From Crotalaria pallida (Eukaryota > Streptophyta > Magnoliopsida > Fabales > Fabaceae): DNA of 64,000 bases. Both the position numbers and the translations under genes were made by a program. The DNA lies in assembly GCA_037953625.1 (NCBI GenBank), contig CM075652.1:39550501-39614500 (forward strand). The letters run 5' to 3'. Below, piece after piece: positions 1 through 11,598 of the stretch (within the stretch, counting starts at the first letter, position 1; every line of letters starts with the position of its first letter). Below the pieces are notes generated by a model. That model ran no database searches. It worked only from the letters and a program-made list of their open reading frames with translations, and was not told the DNA's origin.

Positions 1-1260
1 AATACCTTCACCATTATCATCAGCACTCAAAAGGATGAAAACATATTTGAGCAGGGGTATCAATGTAAGCGACCAGAAAATCAGTGAAAATGCACCAAAT
101 ATGGTTTCCTCATTATGGTGCTTTTGCAACTTTCCTCTAAATGTGCTTGAATAAACATACAGAGGTGATGTGCTGAGATCTCCATATACTACACCAAAAC
201 TTTGATATGCTAACATCAAGGTTTTAGAGAGGTTTACCCATGACAGCTGCAAATCATAAAATTTTAAGTCATCAACTAATCATACTTTCATAGCTCAATT
301 ACATATTTAGAAAAACAGAAACGATGCAAATGTTGAGGAAACAGAAAGAAGCCCAATAAATCATCATCACACCAATTTTCAAGTATCAACGTCCATCTTT
401 AAATAAATGTCAACGAAACAACTTATACATATATTTAGAAAAAGAAAAAATTAGAATTCAACATTCGCAATGGAAGAAATAACATATTATTATCGAAAAT
501 GATACTTGCTTAGACTTCACTTTAAAAAACTTACTTGAAAATCAAAAATATTTATAAGAAGGGGACTCTTTCTTTCCGCCTAGGGCTCTGAATATGTCAA
601 GACCGGCACTGCGTAACTACTGATATGGTGATCCGCTAGCCACATCATCAAATAACAGTTTTTTCATAATGAAGTGGATCAAAATCAAAATGTTTGAAAA
701 ATTAAGAACCAGTCCTGAACAAAATAACTTATAGGGACCAAAACAAAAACATGCTCAACTTTTAAGGACAAAAACATAAATAAGTCTAATATTATTTCAC
801 TATCATAATAACATTTCTCTCTAATTTTCCACCTATAGTGTGTAAAGTATTATGAAAACTTCCCACACTTTGTTTTATCCATGATTACATGGCACGCCAC
901 ACTGGTTTCGATTGATACATGCTATGCGGTTCACATTCGGTTCGTCACTTTTAAGTGAATTTGGTACATATATAATACGCGATACTCTGGATTAGCACTT
1001 AGGATAAATGAGTGACTTGTATAACTATGGTTACATTATCAACCAACCAACCAACCCAAACTATCACATGAAGAGTAGCACGTAATTGGCAACATGCAAG
1101 AAAGATATAAACAATAAGATACAAACCATTGCCTTATGCCAAATGCTACATAACACAAACAAATAACAAAAATATATAAAAGCAGAAAAAGACAAATCAT
1201 TAAATTCTTGTTAGGAATACCACGAACCTGGGAAGTAGGAGCTCCAGATTCCGGGTCCAT
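1..1260 (-). CDS. HAK/KUP/KT potassium transporter, paralogue of KUP4, 5' part only
   Basis: This is the 5' end of a K+ transporter gene that runs off the left edge. Exon 1 is 1228-1260 (11 codons, starting MDPESG, donor GTTCGT) and exon 2 is 6-246 (acceptor TTTGCAG, donor GTATT at 5-1). Together they encode the cytosolic N-terminus and first membrane segments, including GVVYGDLSTSPLYVY and the start of the family motif GEGGTFALYSLL. Exon 2 is 241 nt with the same phase as exon 2 of the complete gene at 3459-10177, and the proteins are very similar there (for example SSTFRGKL against TNTFKGKL), so this is a tandem duplicate in the same orientation. Family knowledge: these are 12-segment K+ uptake permeases of plasma membrane or tonoplast. 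Intron 1 (247-1227) is shorter than in the neighbour. Whether the gene is intact cannot be judged because exons 3 onward are outside the window. Confidence 0.9.
590..790. repeat. Degraded miniature inverted-repeat element in intron 1
   Basis: The words 'agggaccaaaacaaaaac' and 'aaggacaaaaacataaataa' near 734-785 resemble the right arm of the long inverted-repeat element at 10565-11135, where 'gggaccaaaatcaaaac' and 'gggactaaaaccataaataa' occur in the same order. The left arm is not clear, so this is called a remnant only. Confidence 0.35.
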
Positions 1261-1392
1261 GAGGGAATTGAAGTTTGTCTCTGTCCCCCTCCTACTGCAT
1301 CTCTTCTGGTGGATTGTGTTAAAACATGCTTCAAGCTCGTTCAGAGATGTAACCGAACCCGAAGCTCTCTCCCATATTCCATGTTTTGCCAT
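1261..1392 (-). other. Upstream in-frame ATG: possible 44-residue N-terminal extension or 5' UTR
   Basis: Reading upstream from the ATG at 1260, the frame stays open for 44 codons to another ATG at 1392 with no stop. The start at 1260 gives the family-typical MDPESG opening, so the simplest reading is that 1261-1392 is 5' UTR. The extension (beginning MAKHGIWERA) has no recognised targeting signal. It could matter if transcription starts upstream of 1392. Confidence 0.4.
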
Positions 1393-1613
1393 ATGGCAAA
1401 TCCTACATTAATAATAGTATCATTTTTATGATTTTATCCGAAAAATGAACACGGTAATATAAAATAAAGTCATGTCCATGTCAATCTAGGGGGTTGTCTA
1501 TTTTCTGTCGTTTATAGATTGAGCTTGGCAAAACTACAAATCTTACCTTGTGAAAACTTAGTCGACACTCTAACCAACAGCATGCTGATGAAAGCAATTT
1601 GAAATGGCTGTTA

Positions 1614-1894
1614 CTCCCTCCTCGGCATGCTTGACCGAATTACACATGCCAAGAAAGTAGTTAGTTTTATAAATTTTATGAGAATATATAGTAACATTAC
1701 AATTTTATCCTTTAAACTTTTCTTGAAAAATTCACACTCATTAATTAACAACAAAAACACATAGATAGTCAAAGTATTTAATAAGGGCAAAAAAGAGAAA
1801 AAGCAATAAATGATACATTGAAAATATAAAGTGACTTATAATTAGGACCAAGAAAACCTTCTAGAGTGTGACCTATAATAAGGACCGGAGAGGG
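1614..1894. mobile_element. MITE-like element, Stowaway type (weak)
   Basis: The left end 'TA-ctccctcctcgg' and right end 'ggaccggagaggg-TA' form a short imperfect inverted repeat flanked by TA, as in Tc1/mariner-derived Stowaway elements. The internal part has no coding capacity. The left arm diverges after about 12 bases. Confidence 0.4.
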
Positions 1895-2380
1895 TACTTT
1901 TTTTTCCTTGTCTACACGCTATGAAGTCCATTTTTTTTTAATAATCTTCTCCAATCTTCATATCTAATATAAAAATATTAAATAAAAAACAATTAATAAA
2001 AAACACATAAAAAAATTGTGAGGCAGATGCAACCAAGCACGTCAATTTGTTTTAAACCTTTTTTTATTAAGGAAAGTGCTCTTTATTAGGAAAGTTACTT
2101 TCGTGTAAACACACGAATGTGTTTTTTTTTTTCTATTTGATTTTTTCAACTATTCCTTTTATTGTTATGCAAGTTCTTGATTGGCCCATGACCATTTCAT
2201 TATGTTTCGTGGGCAATTTCTTCGCGCTATATAACACTACTCATTTATTAATCAAGTGCCGCACCAACTTAATGTTGGTCAACTTATTTTATTATTATTA
2301 TTTTTTTTTTTTTTGAAATGGTCAACTTATTTTAATTTAACCAAAAATCTTGTTTTATGGCAATAAAGCAATTTAATATT

Positions 2381-2672
2381 TTGTCCATTTCATATATAGT
2401 GTTCATAAAATTATTTTTTTTATTTATATATATATATATATATATTTTAAAAAAAAACTAAATGCATAATTAATAATGGTTTATTTCAATTATACCCTTA
2501 TTTATTCACAACCTCTTTTTCACCTCTAATATTTTTTTTTCTCTTCAACAATAATTATATAGGAGTATTATAATAATAATAATAATACCTCAAATTCTTA
2601 CCTCATACCATTTTTTAAAACCTAAGCATAAATACATAATTTTAAAACACACTATATATCATACGGAGGGAG
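2381..2672. mobile_element. Stowaway-like MITE with degraded left end
   Basis: The right end 'actatatatcatacggaggg' followed by AG-TA mirrors the left end 'tccatttcatatatagtgtt'. The bases 'cggagggagTA' are the usual Stowaway terminus. It is AT-rich and non-coding, and includes the TA microsatellite. Confidence 0.5.
2423..2446. repeat. (TA)n microsatellite
   Basis: About ten consecutive TA units lie inside the AT-rich centre of the MITE-like element. Confidence 0.9.
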
Positions 2673-3458
2673 TACCATATACGGAGAATTTTGTTTCCAA
2701 TATTATATATCTCATGAAGCATAAGCTTGGGCCATTTTAACCCTTAGAGATAGTATGGGCATCCTCCCCAACAGACTCGTTTGCTCGAGTTCCATATATT
2801 CTCCAATCTAAATGAAGTTACTCCTATAAGGCAACCATTACAATCACCGAGTACTTGCTTGAACGTGCTTCCATTGTGAAATACTATCGTTTTACATGTA
2901 ACAAAACAGTCCTTAAACCACCCCTAAAAAAAACAGTCCTTAAAGCAAGAAGAGCAAATTCAGGTTGCAGAAGAATAATATATCTCACATAAATTCATCA
3001 ACTACTCAAAAACAGTATTATTAAAAAAAAAAAAAAAACACTCAAACTTCTATTTGCTGGTAAAGATTTAGGTAAACAAGTTTCCATACCAACAAGCAGA
3101 CTCCACGGCCTAAAATATAGGGATAGCTTTCCCAAATTTTACACAACTAAATCCTAAAGTATGACTTTCAGCATTCGTCCTTTAAAATCCTACCTGCTAA
3201 AGTGAGGTTTCCAAGAAAATATTGTGAAATTGTTGTGCCAAAAGCATTCTCAAAAAAACATAGCGAAAACAAAAGTTATTACTTATTAGAATGCCAATTA
3301 TGTGGCATGAAAAAGATATGCGATTTACACATTGGACGTAGAGCAGCAAAAACAAAGATATAAAAACAACCAAGCCCCACCTAGAAAGTAATCGTCAGGA
3401 GTGTAGAACCAGAAGTAAAGAGCCTATAGCATGGGGATCAAACTCTGAAACTTACCAA

Positions 3459-6400
3459 CTACACATAATATATCATTCCAACTTCAACAAGACTAATATG
3501 TGGAATGTGAAGAGCCACGGCTGGACTCCTGCAGTTTTTTCGTAGAAACGAGTACCCAATATCTATTACGAGCTTCTTCAAGAATGACGATGACTTCCTT
3601 GCCTTCACATACGAGTGCCCCATAATATATGCAACTCCAGCTTCCTTAGCAAGAATTAAATCTGAAAGCTCTTCCCTAACAGCATGATTCAACCCAGGAT
3701 TGTTAGCTAGCTGAAATCTTACTCGACGTCTTCTTACTTCTGTGTTTTCATCATCATAAGTGGATTGCAAACGTCGCAGGGTTAGAGATCTGCTGCTAGG
3801 GATGTCATCATCCACACCAACATCTTCATGCTCGGACACTATCAAGCTTGAAGTTGATTCTAAGCTTCTAGTACTTATAACAGCCATCCTCCCATCAAGC
3901 AAAGAAGATTCAGAACTTGAGAGTTGTGGTTGTTCCACTGCTTCCATCTGAATAAACTCCGCTATACTCTGTATGAGACGGTTCTCAAAGTCTTGATCAT
4001 CCCTTTGAATGTCCTTGTACCCATATCTTATGATGCACCTATACATACGATATGGTCTGGGACAAACTCGCCCAATCAGGAAACGTTCTTCAGGTGGGAC
4101 ATATGGAACAGGAACTGATTTTACACAAACAAAAACCAACACCTTGTGAAATGCAGGGAGGTTAGTTACGAAGTGGGAAAATATTGCTGGGACTCCAGTT
4201 GCAAGTTCTGAGTAGATGAGACCTATCCCTGTTACACGGACAATGCCAAGGCTAGGGCCCAAACCCAATAACCATTTCAATGAAACTTTGTTGCGTAGAT
4301 CATAGCTGTACTTCCTACGAGTCCCATAATGCCATACATACATGATAATCATAAAGAAGAATGATAAGACAAGAGGAACCCATCCACCTTGATGCACTTT
4401 TATGAATGCTGCTGATAGATATACACCCTCTATCACCCAAAAGAACAAAAGGAATATTGTAGCAACCAGGATGCTTTTCTGCCAGACAAAGATTATGACT
4501 AGTGCCATCAAAAATGTAGTCACAAACATAACTGTCACACAAGCAAGTCCTGCAAACCAAATACCAGAAAAGATTAACTTCTATTAAGATAAATTAAGAG
4601 CAGTGCCTTTCAAATGCAAGTCAAAGAAAGTCAAGAAACCCACTCTTCGGTGAATTTATCGAAACATATAAATGTCATGTGCCACAGGCAACTTTACCAG
4701 CCCAGAGCTAAGGATCTTGTTTGAAATCATGCATGTTCATTATACCAATCATTAAACATATCACTAATCATATGACAAACAAAATAATTTGACAAATGGC
4801 TCACACCCACGCACAGACTGTTTCAAAAGTAAATATATTACCATAAGCATTTCCTATTAAGGTTGTGTCTTGAAATCCAATGGTAACTGCTAGAGTCAGA
4901 ATCATAAGTATCCAGTTTATTTCTGGGATGTAGATCTGCCCAAACATATGTTTTGAGGTGTGAACAACTTTGACACGTGGGAAGCAACCAAGTGCTTGAC
5001 ACTGCTTGATGATGGAGAAAGTGGCAGTAATAGCAGCTTGGCTCCCAACAATAGCTGCAAGGGTGGCAGTAACAAACACTGGCCAAAATAAAGCTCCTGC
5101 AGGGCAAGCAAAAACATTAACAAATTAAAATAAATTGCTTTAGTTTACAAAACTACTACATCACTATCAATAACGCAAGACTCAGATAAACTAACCAGGT
5201 ATTGAGTCATAAAAACTGTTATGAACAGACTTGATGTTTTTGGACAAGAAAGCTGCTTGGCCCATATACTGTACTACCAAACAAGGGTATATAACAATGG
5301 CAAATGCAAGCTGAACAAGGAAGAAGAATGTTAAGAAATCTCAAGTAAACACCATTACAGTAGAAGTACAATACAAAAATTATTCTTACTTTACTACCAA
5401 ATAATAATAGTTTATACGCCTAACATAAATTTAATGTTGTTATGGTCAATGAGTTCACATGACCTGCAAAACAAAAAGATTAAGACTGGTGAGAGGATAC
5501 TCTTGGTGCTACACACCCTCCAAGTTACCTCACGAGACTCAAGAGTATGTATTTCTAAGTTTTAGCTTTCACAGATGCTTTCGCATGAGGTTTCTCAGTT
5601 CTGAAAGTATAGTTGGGGACTTGGGGTACATTTTCGTGTGATGTTGCACTTTCTTGCTGATTGTTGAGAGTATTCTATCGGTTGTCAATTGGGAGTATTG
5701 CATGCGCATCGTGTATGATGTTGTATATTCAGGTTTTCACCTTAGGCATGTATTTATAGCATTTGGATAACTGCCTTTTGGTTAGGGCTTCCTTGTTAAT
5801 TAAGTTATCTTTCAGATAATCTTTCCTTGATCACTTCGGATAATAAGAGTATTTATCATGTATTTTCATAGATAATTTTGTATTTATTCTTTATTGTAAG
5901 ATACAATCCATTGAGATTTTCTCTTTAGATTTATCTCTAGTTTAGGACCAGCTAAATATCCTTTATCATCATCCGCTATTATAGTTAACCTAGGAGTAAA
6001 TCCAGCTATTTAATGCGAATAACGACGTGAACATAGGTTGCTTTAGGACTTTCGTCCAATCTACGGAGCTCGGTTCCATTTAGGCTTTTCCGCATTACAC
6101 AACCGAGTTGCCATGAGGTCGGATCCGAACTAAGGACTGGTGTGGGCCATATGGCCAGATCACCGGTCCAGTCAAATGCATAAATTCAGTCAAGCTACAA
6201 GTTTACCCTTATTGACAAAGCAGTGAAATGTCCAAGATCCGCAAACATAGCTTCAGTTCCTGGAAAGACAGGAAACTGCAGAATTAGTAACCATGGTATC
6301 TTGGTTGTTAAAGTCTCAGCTTCTAATGAAATCTCAATTAAATTTATAAAATATAAAAAGAACATTCCAATTCCAGTTAACCTATTATGCATAAAACTTA

Positions 6401-9400
6401 AGTTCTAGGTGGGTAAGAAAATAACATACCAGTAATACAGAGAAGTATCCCTCCAAGAGAAATCCAACCTTCTTTACCAGACTTGATAAAGAACTTGATG
6501 ATATAGTGTGGGGATATAGCACAAACTATTTTTGGATTCCAATGTATTGTATTATAGAGTCCAATAGAAAATATGGATACAAGCCAGATGATTACAATTG
6601 GTGCAAACACAAATGCAACTTTTTGCGTGCCATAATGTTGAAGTGCAAACAGCCCAACCAATATGGCACAGGCTAGAAGGACAAGTTCGCCTGGAAACAA
6701 CATGGAACTTCTATGGTAATATAACGTTTATGCCTTAGGATTGCACAGCCAATGATACAAAATGGGATAATTCTTTTGGGACCTGTGTTTATGCTGCTTG
6801 TCGGATGGCCTATCCGACAGTGAAAAAATTTCGAAAATACACTGTTAGATGACCTATCTGAAAAATCAAAACAGGTGTGAGCAGCAGAAACACAGGTGTA
6901 AATAGAATTGGCCTAAAAATTACAATATCGTTACAAAAGACATCCATTGTTAATCAGCTTACCATGAGTCAATTTCGCTTCTGTATTTTGTAGACCGGAT
7001 ACTGATGCTAGAACTGCAAGGTAAGGTGCCGAGTCATTGTTAATTTAATATTATAAGAGAAATATAATCCTTATGATTAAATTTTAACATTTAATGTTAT
7101 TACTTGAGTTTTAATTCAGCTAAGAGTAATAATAAACAAACCAAAGGATATGTGCACTGATCTGCTAAAGGCAATTTTATTCTATGAACATTAGAGCATG
7201 AGAAAAAAAATTCCTAAATAAATTTTACAAGCTTAGAATTTAATTCTTTCAGCAAGTGTGTGACAACACAATTTGTAGCATTGAATACCCAAAATTACAC
7301 CATGACAAAAAAATATATGTAGAAGCTCCAGAGTCCAGATACTGACAAATTTTAAATATATCAACAAACCAGAATAATTTTGTCCTGATCTATTAAAGCT
7401 TATTCTATGAGCATCACAACAAGTGTAAAAAATTCAAAATTTAAATTTCTCGGATTGCTTCTTCCTTTACAAAAAAATTGGGAAAACGGGTGATTTGGAC
7501 AGCTATATTTGCGCTGAACACTGGGATTTACAATAAAATAAGATACTAAGAAGGTCTAGACATTGGGAGTTACAAGAGTGACTTACCAGAAATTGCGGGA
7601 GTAAGAACACCATCACCTATGACCATGCACGCACCGAACAATACCACAACAAGCAGGGCTGTTCTTAACCTTTTATGCTTCTCCAGAAACCTCTTCAGTG
7701 GAGACGAAGCTACTACCTGTGATGAGGGACCATATTTGTAGGATGACAGCTCCTCGTCAGCTGCTTGTTGACTGGGGAGCAAATTAAACTTGCCATGCCT
7801 ACAGAGCAACGAATACAGAGCAAATGTCCCACCTAACAACATTTGTATCATGATCAAAACATGAGGTAGATAACCTTTGACTTGAAAATAAACTATAAGG
7901 CCCCACTATGATACCTTCACCATTATCATCAGCACTCAATAGAATGAATACATATTTAAGCAGGGGTATTAATGTAAGGGTCCAGAAAATCAATGAGAAA
8001 GCCCCAAAAATAGTTTCTTCATCATGGTGGTTCTGCAACTTTCCTTTAAATGTGTTTGTATAAACGTAGAGTGGTGATGTACTCAGATCTCCATATACCA
8101 CACCAAAGCTTTGATATGCTAATAACAAATTCCTTGAGAGATTTGCCCATGACAACTGCAAAGCACAAGGCACAAGCAAACGCAGGCAATCATGAAAAAT
8201 ATTGCTTGTCAAACCAAATATTGCAGAAATCCAAAGGTATCAATACTGAGATGGCCTGTTTGACTTCAAAAGTAGAAATTAAAGAAGAAAGGAATGACAT
8301 CATTGGATTAAAATTGACAAATTAACCAAAAAATTAAAGAAATGTGAATATAATATGTTATGTCATCACATGGTAATCGACAAAAATATAAAATCATATA
8401 ATTTAACACATCAATCCCCTTGGTTGGCATTATAATTCTGTTTCACATATCAAAACACATGGAATATGCTGAAAGTTTATGCTCCTAAAGGCTAAGGAGA
8501 TGTATCCACTACCATAATAAATGGAATCCCATCAATCTTCAAGGAAAAAAATAGTCTTCAATACATTAGAAATTCAAATTCAACTATGCAAGCCAGATTT
8601 GAAAGAATAGTGGCATGGAGGACTCAATTTTTAGTTCTTTTCTTGTCAAACAAAGTCAACTATTTAAAAAAAAAAAATCAAAGAAAAATATGAAGTGAAG
8701 TAAAACAGAACAATGAAGGACAAGATGCGGTCAATGAAAATAAAAAACTAATAGAATTGACTAGCGGAGGTTCATAACTCTATAAGCAAGTATAACATTG
8801 TTCAACGTGGGGACAAGAATAATAGTTTAATACTATCTCTGTATAACATTTGGGTCACAGACGGATCTAAGGACGGGTGAGCAAATGATCAGACCCCCTC
8901 AGCAATATTTTTATTCTAAAATATCATACATTATGAGTACTTACTACAATTACAATGAAGAATTCCATATGTCAAACCCCCACAGCAATATTATGGCTTG
9001 GAATGAATTAGAAAAAATACAATTTGATATTTTAGGACAGCAAAAGGTTACTCCGTGAAAAACACTCCTTAATAGGCCTTAAGAGGCTTATATGTAATTT
9101 TTTTTTATTAAACTAATGATCTTTCCAAAAAAAAAAATTACTAGTGTATAATTGGACCCCCTCCTTTGCTTTCTGGTTCCGTCCCTGATTTGGATGCTGC
9201 TATTGACACTCATAATTTCAGTTTTGCATCCAATGGATGGCCTATCCAATAGTGCAAAGTTTTAGATAGCTATATCCGAAAAGGGGAAAAAAAAAACAAC
9301 ACTATGAGATCACTTATCGAAAATTTGTATGGATGTGCAACCAAAAACACCAATGTTAATAGAATTTGCCTTACACTTTATCCCCCACTTTATACCCTGG

Positions 9401-10177
9401 TAGCACAATAACACATGTTGGAAATCAGAAATCACGGAGTGTGCAAAGTAGGGGTGAAATCACTAAAAACCAACCAAAGACCCAATACCTAGTAATAACA
9501 ACAACAAACAATCCATCTTCCAATAGGTGGTTTTGCTAAGTGGATCAAGCGATGCTATGTTTTTCTTGATCGCCTCTAATTATTAGACTACTCTACATCT
9601 TGTCTACTCTCCTTAATAGGACATTTCACTAATCTTCATTCGCACATGCCCAAACTACCTAAAGCACAACTCAACTACTCCCTCCAGTCTCCTATTTATA
9701 AGACCATTTTGGAGTTTTTATTTTGATCTTATTTATAAGATCTTATTTCAATTTTCCATAGCATTTAATTGTTTCTTATAACATTTAATTACTTTTATCC
9801 ACAAACAACCTATTAAGTCAACACTTCTTACAATTCCAAAATAATTACAGGGGTATTTTTGAAAAAGTATATCAAATTTTCACATTTCCAATGTCACTAA
9901 GAAATTTAATCATTTTTCTTGGTAGAAGTGAAAAATCCAAAAAATCTTATAAATAGGACCGGAGGAAGTATCTTCATAGCTGCTACCTCGATTTTCCGTA
10001 TTCATTCATAGCTCTAAGATCCAACGCCAATAAAATAATTATTGAGCACACAATTCAGTGTTCCAGTGAAGTTATGGCAAAAAAAAAAAAAAAAAAACAA
10101 TTGGCAGAGAGAGAACAGAGAAGAACTGTTACCATAGAGGGATTCCGAGACGCCGAAGCTCCCGACTCGGGTTCCAT
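3459..10177 (-). CDS. KUP4: Potassium transporter, HAK/KUP/KT family, KUP4/TRH1-like (complete)
   Basis: Nine coding exons, in transcript order: 10133-10177, 7915-8155, 7587-7832, 6963-7013, 6430-6690, 6207-6259, 5196-5310, 4842-5096, 3459-4549. All introns are GT-AG, phases agree throughout, and the sum is 2358 nt, giving 785 residues plus stop, normal for the family. The start MEPESGASASRNPS matches the conserved N-terminus. Visible motifs are GDLSTSPLYVY (about 37-47), GGTFALYSLLCRH (96-108), GACMVIGDGVLTPAIS, GTEAMFADLGHF, YMGQAAFLSKN, VGSQAAI and IYIPEINW. A long Ser/acid-rich cytosolic tail carries VRRRRVRF and ends in IPHISLVEVGMIYYV. Among plant clades it reads closest to Arabidopsis KUP4/TRH1, a K+ transporter needed for root-hair growth and auxin distribution. 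No stop or frameshift is seen. Intron 1 (about 2 kb) and intron 6 carry transposon insertions. The start choice rests on the family N-terminus and the matching paralogue at 1260. Confidence 0.95.
5450..6170 (-). mobile_element. Solo LTR in KUP4 intron 6, 5-bp target duplication
   Basis: A 721-bp block begins TGAGTTCAC and ends CCGGTCCA (TG...CA), and is flanked on both sides by 'gtcaa' (5445-5449 and 6171-6175), the 5-bp duplication expected of an LTR retrotransposon. There is no internal region, so it is a solo LTR. On the minus strand it carries a TATA box (TATAAATA, 5751-5758), so it is oriented with KUP4. The ORF at 5459-5641 is not considered coding. Confidence 0.85.
8856..9187. mobile_element. 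Non-autonomous hAT-type MITE in KUP4 intron 1
   Basis: The ends CACAGACGGATC and (reverse complement) CAGGGACGGAAC form a short terminal inverted repeat. The 8 bases outside each end are 'atttgggt' and 'atttggat', a near-perfect 8-bp target duplication as hAT transposons make. Length is 332 bp with no coding capacity. Confidence 0.65.
9678..9968. mobile_element. Stowaway-like MITE in KUP4 intron 1
   Basis: The element is flanked by TA (9676-9677 and 9969-9970). The left terminus CTCCCTCCAGTCTCC-TATTTATAAGA matches the reverse complement of the right terminus, CTTCCTCCGGTCC-TATTTATAAGA. It is 291 bp and non-coding, and the same family occurs at 11164-11436. Confidence 0.8.
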
Positions 10178-10520
10178 TATGTGAGGAAAGGAGAACGCGA
10201 AAGCGAGAGAGTGAGAGTTAAGCGAGAAGCTCCTTTTTCTCTTTCCTCATTCATTCATTCCCTTCTTCTTCCAACTTCCATATCGCTCTCTCGAGCAGAA
10301 CAGCACGGTCGTTGATTTTACGCGGGTTGTGGGCGCGTGGGGTGGTTGCTTAGGGTCAGAGTCACTCGCCCGCTCACTCACTCCAGTAGAATGTTTGGCT
10401 GCTTGTCTTGGCTTGGCTTGGCTTGTTTGTGAACCAAAATAAGACGCGCACGCGGATGGTTGTGATGCCATGGCTTTACCGTGTGACTCACAATGATTTG
10501 GAAAACAATAATTTCAATTA
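10178..10520 (-). promoter_or_regulatory. KUP4 5' UTR and proximal promoter
   Basis: On the minus strand the 70 or so bases before the ATG are a pyrimidine-rich leader (CTCTCACTCTCTCGC...TTTCCTCACATA) typical of plant 5' UTRs. Farther upstream is a purine-rich stretch and then GC-rich sequence. No clear TATA box was found. The ORF at 10247-10471 in this region is not supported as coding. Confidence 0.45.
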
Positions 10521-10564
10521 ATTAATTAGGGATGGCAAGGGACAAAATTTCCGGTGGTTGGCGC

Positions 10565-11135
10565 GGATATTTAATGCGGTTTTGATTTTTGTTACTCAAA
10601 GTTTTTTTACCTTGATTCATCCTTAATTGTTTTAAAAATTTGGTTTTAATCTTTGCTATTAGAAAAAATTTGTTAACTACTAATGTGGCTAACGAAACGT
10701 CACATCAATATACACGTGTGCAAGTATGGAATGTCATCGGTAAGATGACATGGATGATTCGGATCTGCAGGAGCAAAAAGGCCAAAACTCAATCCACAAA
10801 CACATTTTGGTTGGACCTTGGCCATTTTGCTCCTGCAGGTCCGGATCATCCACGTCATCCTACCAGGACATGCAACATTTGCACACATGTATGCTGATAT
10901 GGCGTTCTGTTAACCACATCAGCAATTAACGAATTTTTCCTAATGACAAGGACTAAAACCAAATTTTCAAAACAAGTAAGAATGAGTCATCAGCAATTAA
11001 CAAATTTTTCCAAATAGCAGAGACTAAAACCAAATTTTCAAAACAAGTAAGAATGAGTCAAGGTCAAAAAATTTCCAGGGACCAAAATCAAAACACTCCC
11101 AACTTTCAGGGACTAAAACCATAAATAAGCCTTAT
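10565..11135. mobile_element. Long inverted-repeat (foldback/MULE-like) element upstream of KUP4
   Basis: Left arm 'ggatgattcggatctgcagg' pairs with right arm 'cctgcaggtccggatcatcc'. Pairing extends outward through 'tggttttaatctttgctatt' and its inverted partner 'gtccttgtcattag', giving arms near 200 bp around a centre close to 10800. The right arm contains a direct duplication of about 67 bp ('gtaagaatgagtca' twice). The outer right sequence 'gggactaaaaccataaataa' has no left partner, so the left tip is lost. Non-coding; the ORFs at 10640-10897 and 10700-10888 are the two strands of the hairpin. Confidence 0.75.
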
Positions 11136-11163
11136 TTTCCTCTAAAAAATATCAAAAGCTATA

Positions 11164-11436
11164 CTCTTTTCGGTCTTATTTATAAGACCTTTTTGAGGTT
11201 TTTATTTTGGTCATATTTATAAGATCTCTTTTCAATCTTCAATAGTATTTAATTACTTCTTTCCACTAATACCCCTATAAAGTCAATACTTTTTAGAGTT
11301 CCAATAATAATTATAGGGGTAGTTTTGAAAAAATATATCAAATTTTCACATTTCCAATGCCACTAACAAATTTATCCCCTCTTCTTGGTGGAAGTGAAAA
11401 ACCTCAAAAGGGTTTTATAAATAGGATCGAAGGGAG
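11164..11436. mobile_element. Stowaway-like MITE, second copy
   Basis: TA-flanked; the left terminus 'ctcttttcggtcttattt' pairs with the right terminus 'aaataggatcgaagggag'. The internal sequence resembles the element at 9678-9968 ('tttttattttg', 'atatcaaattttcacatttc'). Confidence 0.75.
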
Positions 11437-11438
11437 TA

Positions 11439-11598
11439 TTTTCCAAAAATTATTTTACTGCGTTTAACTTTTTAACAAGTGCCTTTATGCGAAAATCATA
11501 AAATTGAAATTTATTACAGGTATGTATTTTCACTTAAGCGAAAATGAGTCAGGAATCAAACCAAGGGTTTTTGCTTAAGCAAAAATCATGACGACTTT
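11439..11598 (+). mobile_element. LTR fragment J, left piece (promoter side)
   Basis: This is the part of a Tekay-like LTR that lies before the nested LTR D. It holds two copies of the palindrome (T/G)CTTAAGC ('cacttaagcg', 'ttgcttaagcaaa'). It should join with 15304 onward, because 'acttt' (11594-11598) recurs at 15304-15308 on the far side of LTR D. Confidence 0.5.

Larger units (their letters stand above)
1393..3458. other. Intergenic spacer between the two transporter genes
   Basis: This is the promoter side of the left transporter gene and the 3' side of KUP4. It is very AT-rich and contains two MITE-like elements, a TA microsatellite and several poly-A/T runs. No coding region is supported. 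The short ORF at 2119-2316 is low-complexity sequence. Confidence 0.6.

Noticed and set aside
10247..10471. 74-codon minus-strand ORF just upstream of KUP4
   Set aside because: It lies in the proximal promoter and 5' UTR, ends before the KUP4 ATG and shows no domain. A regulatory uORF is possible but unsupported.
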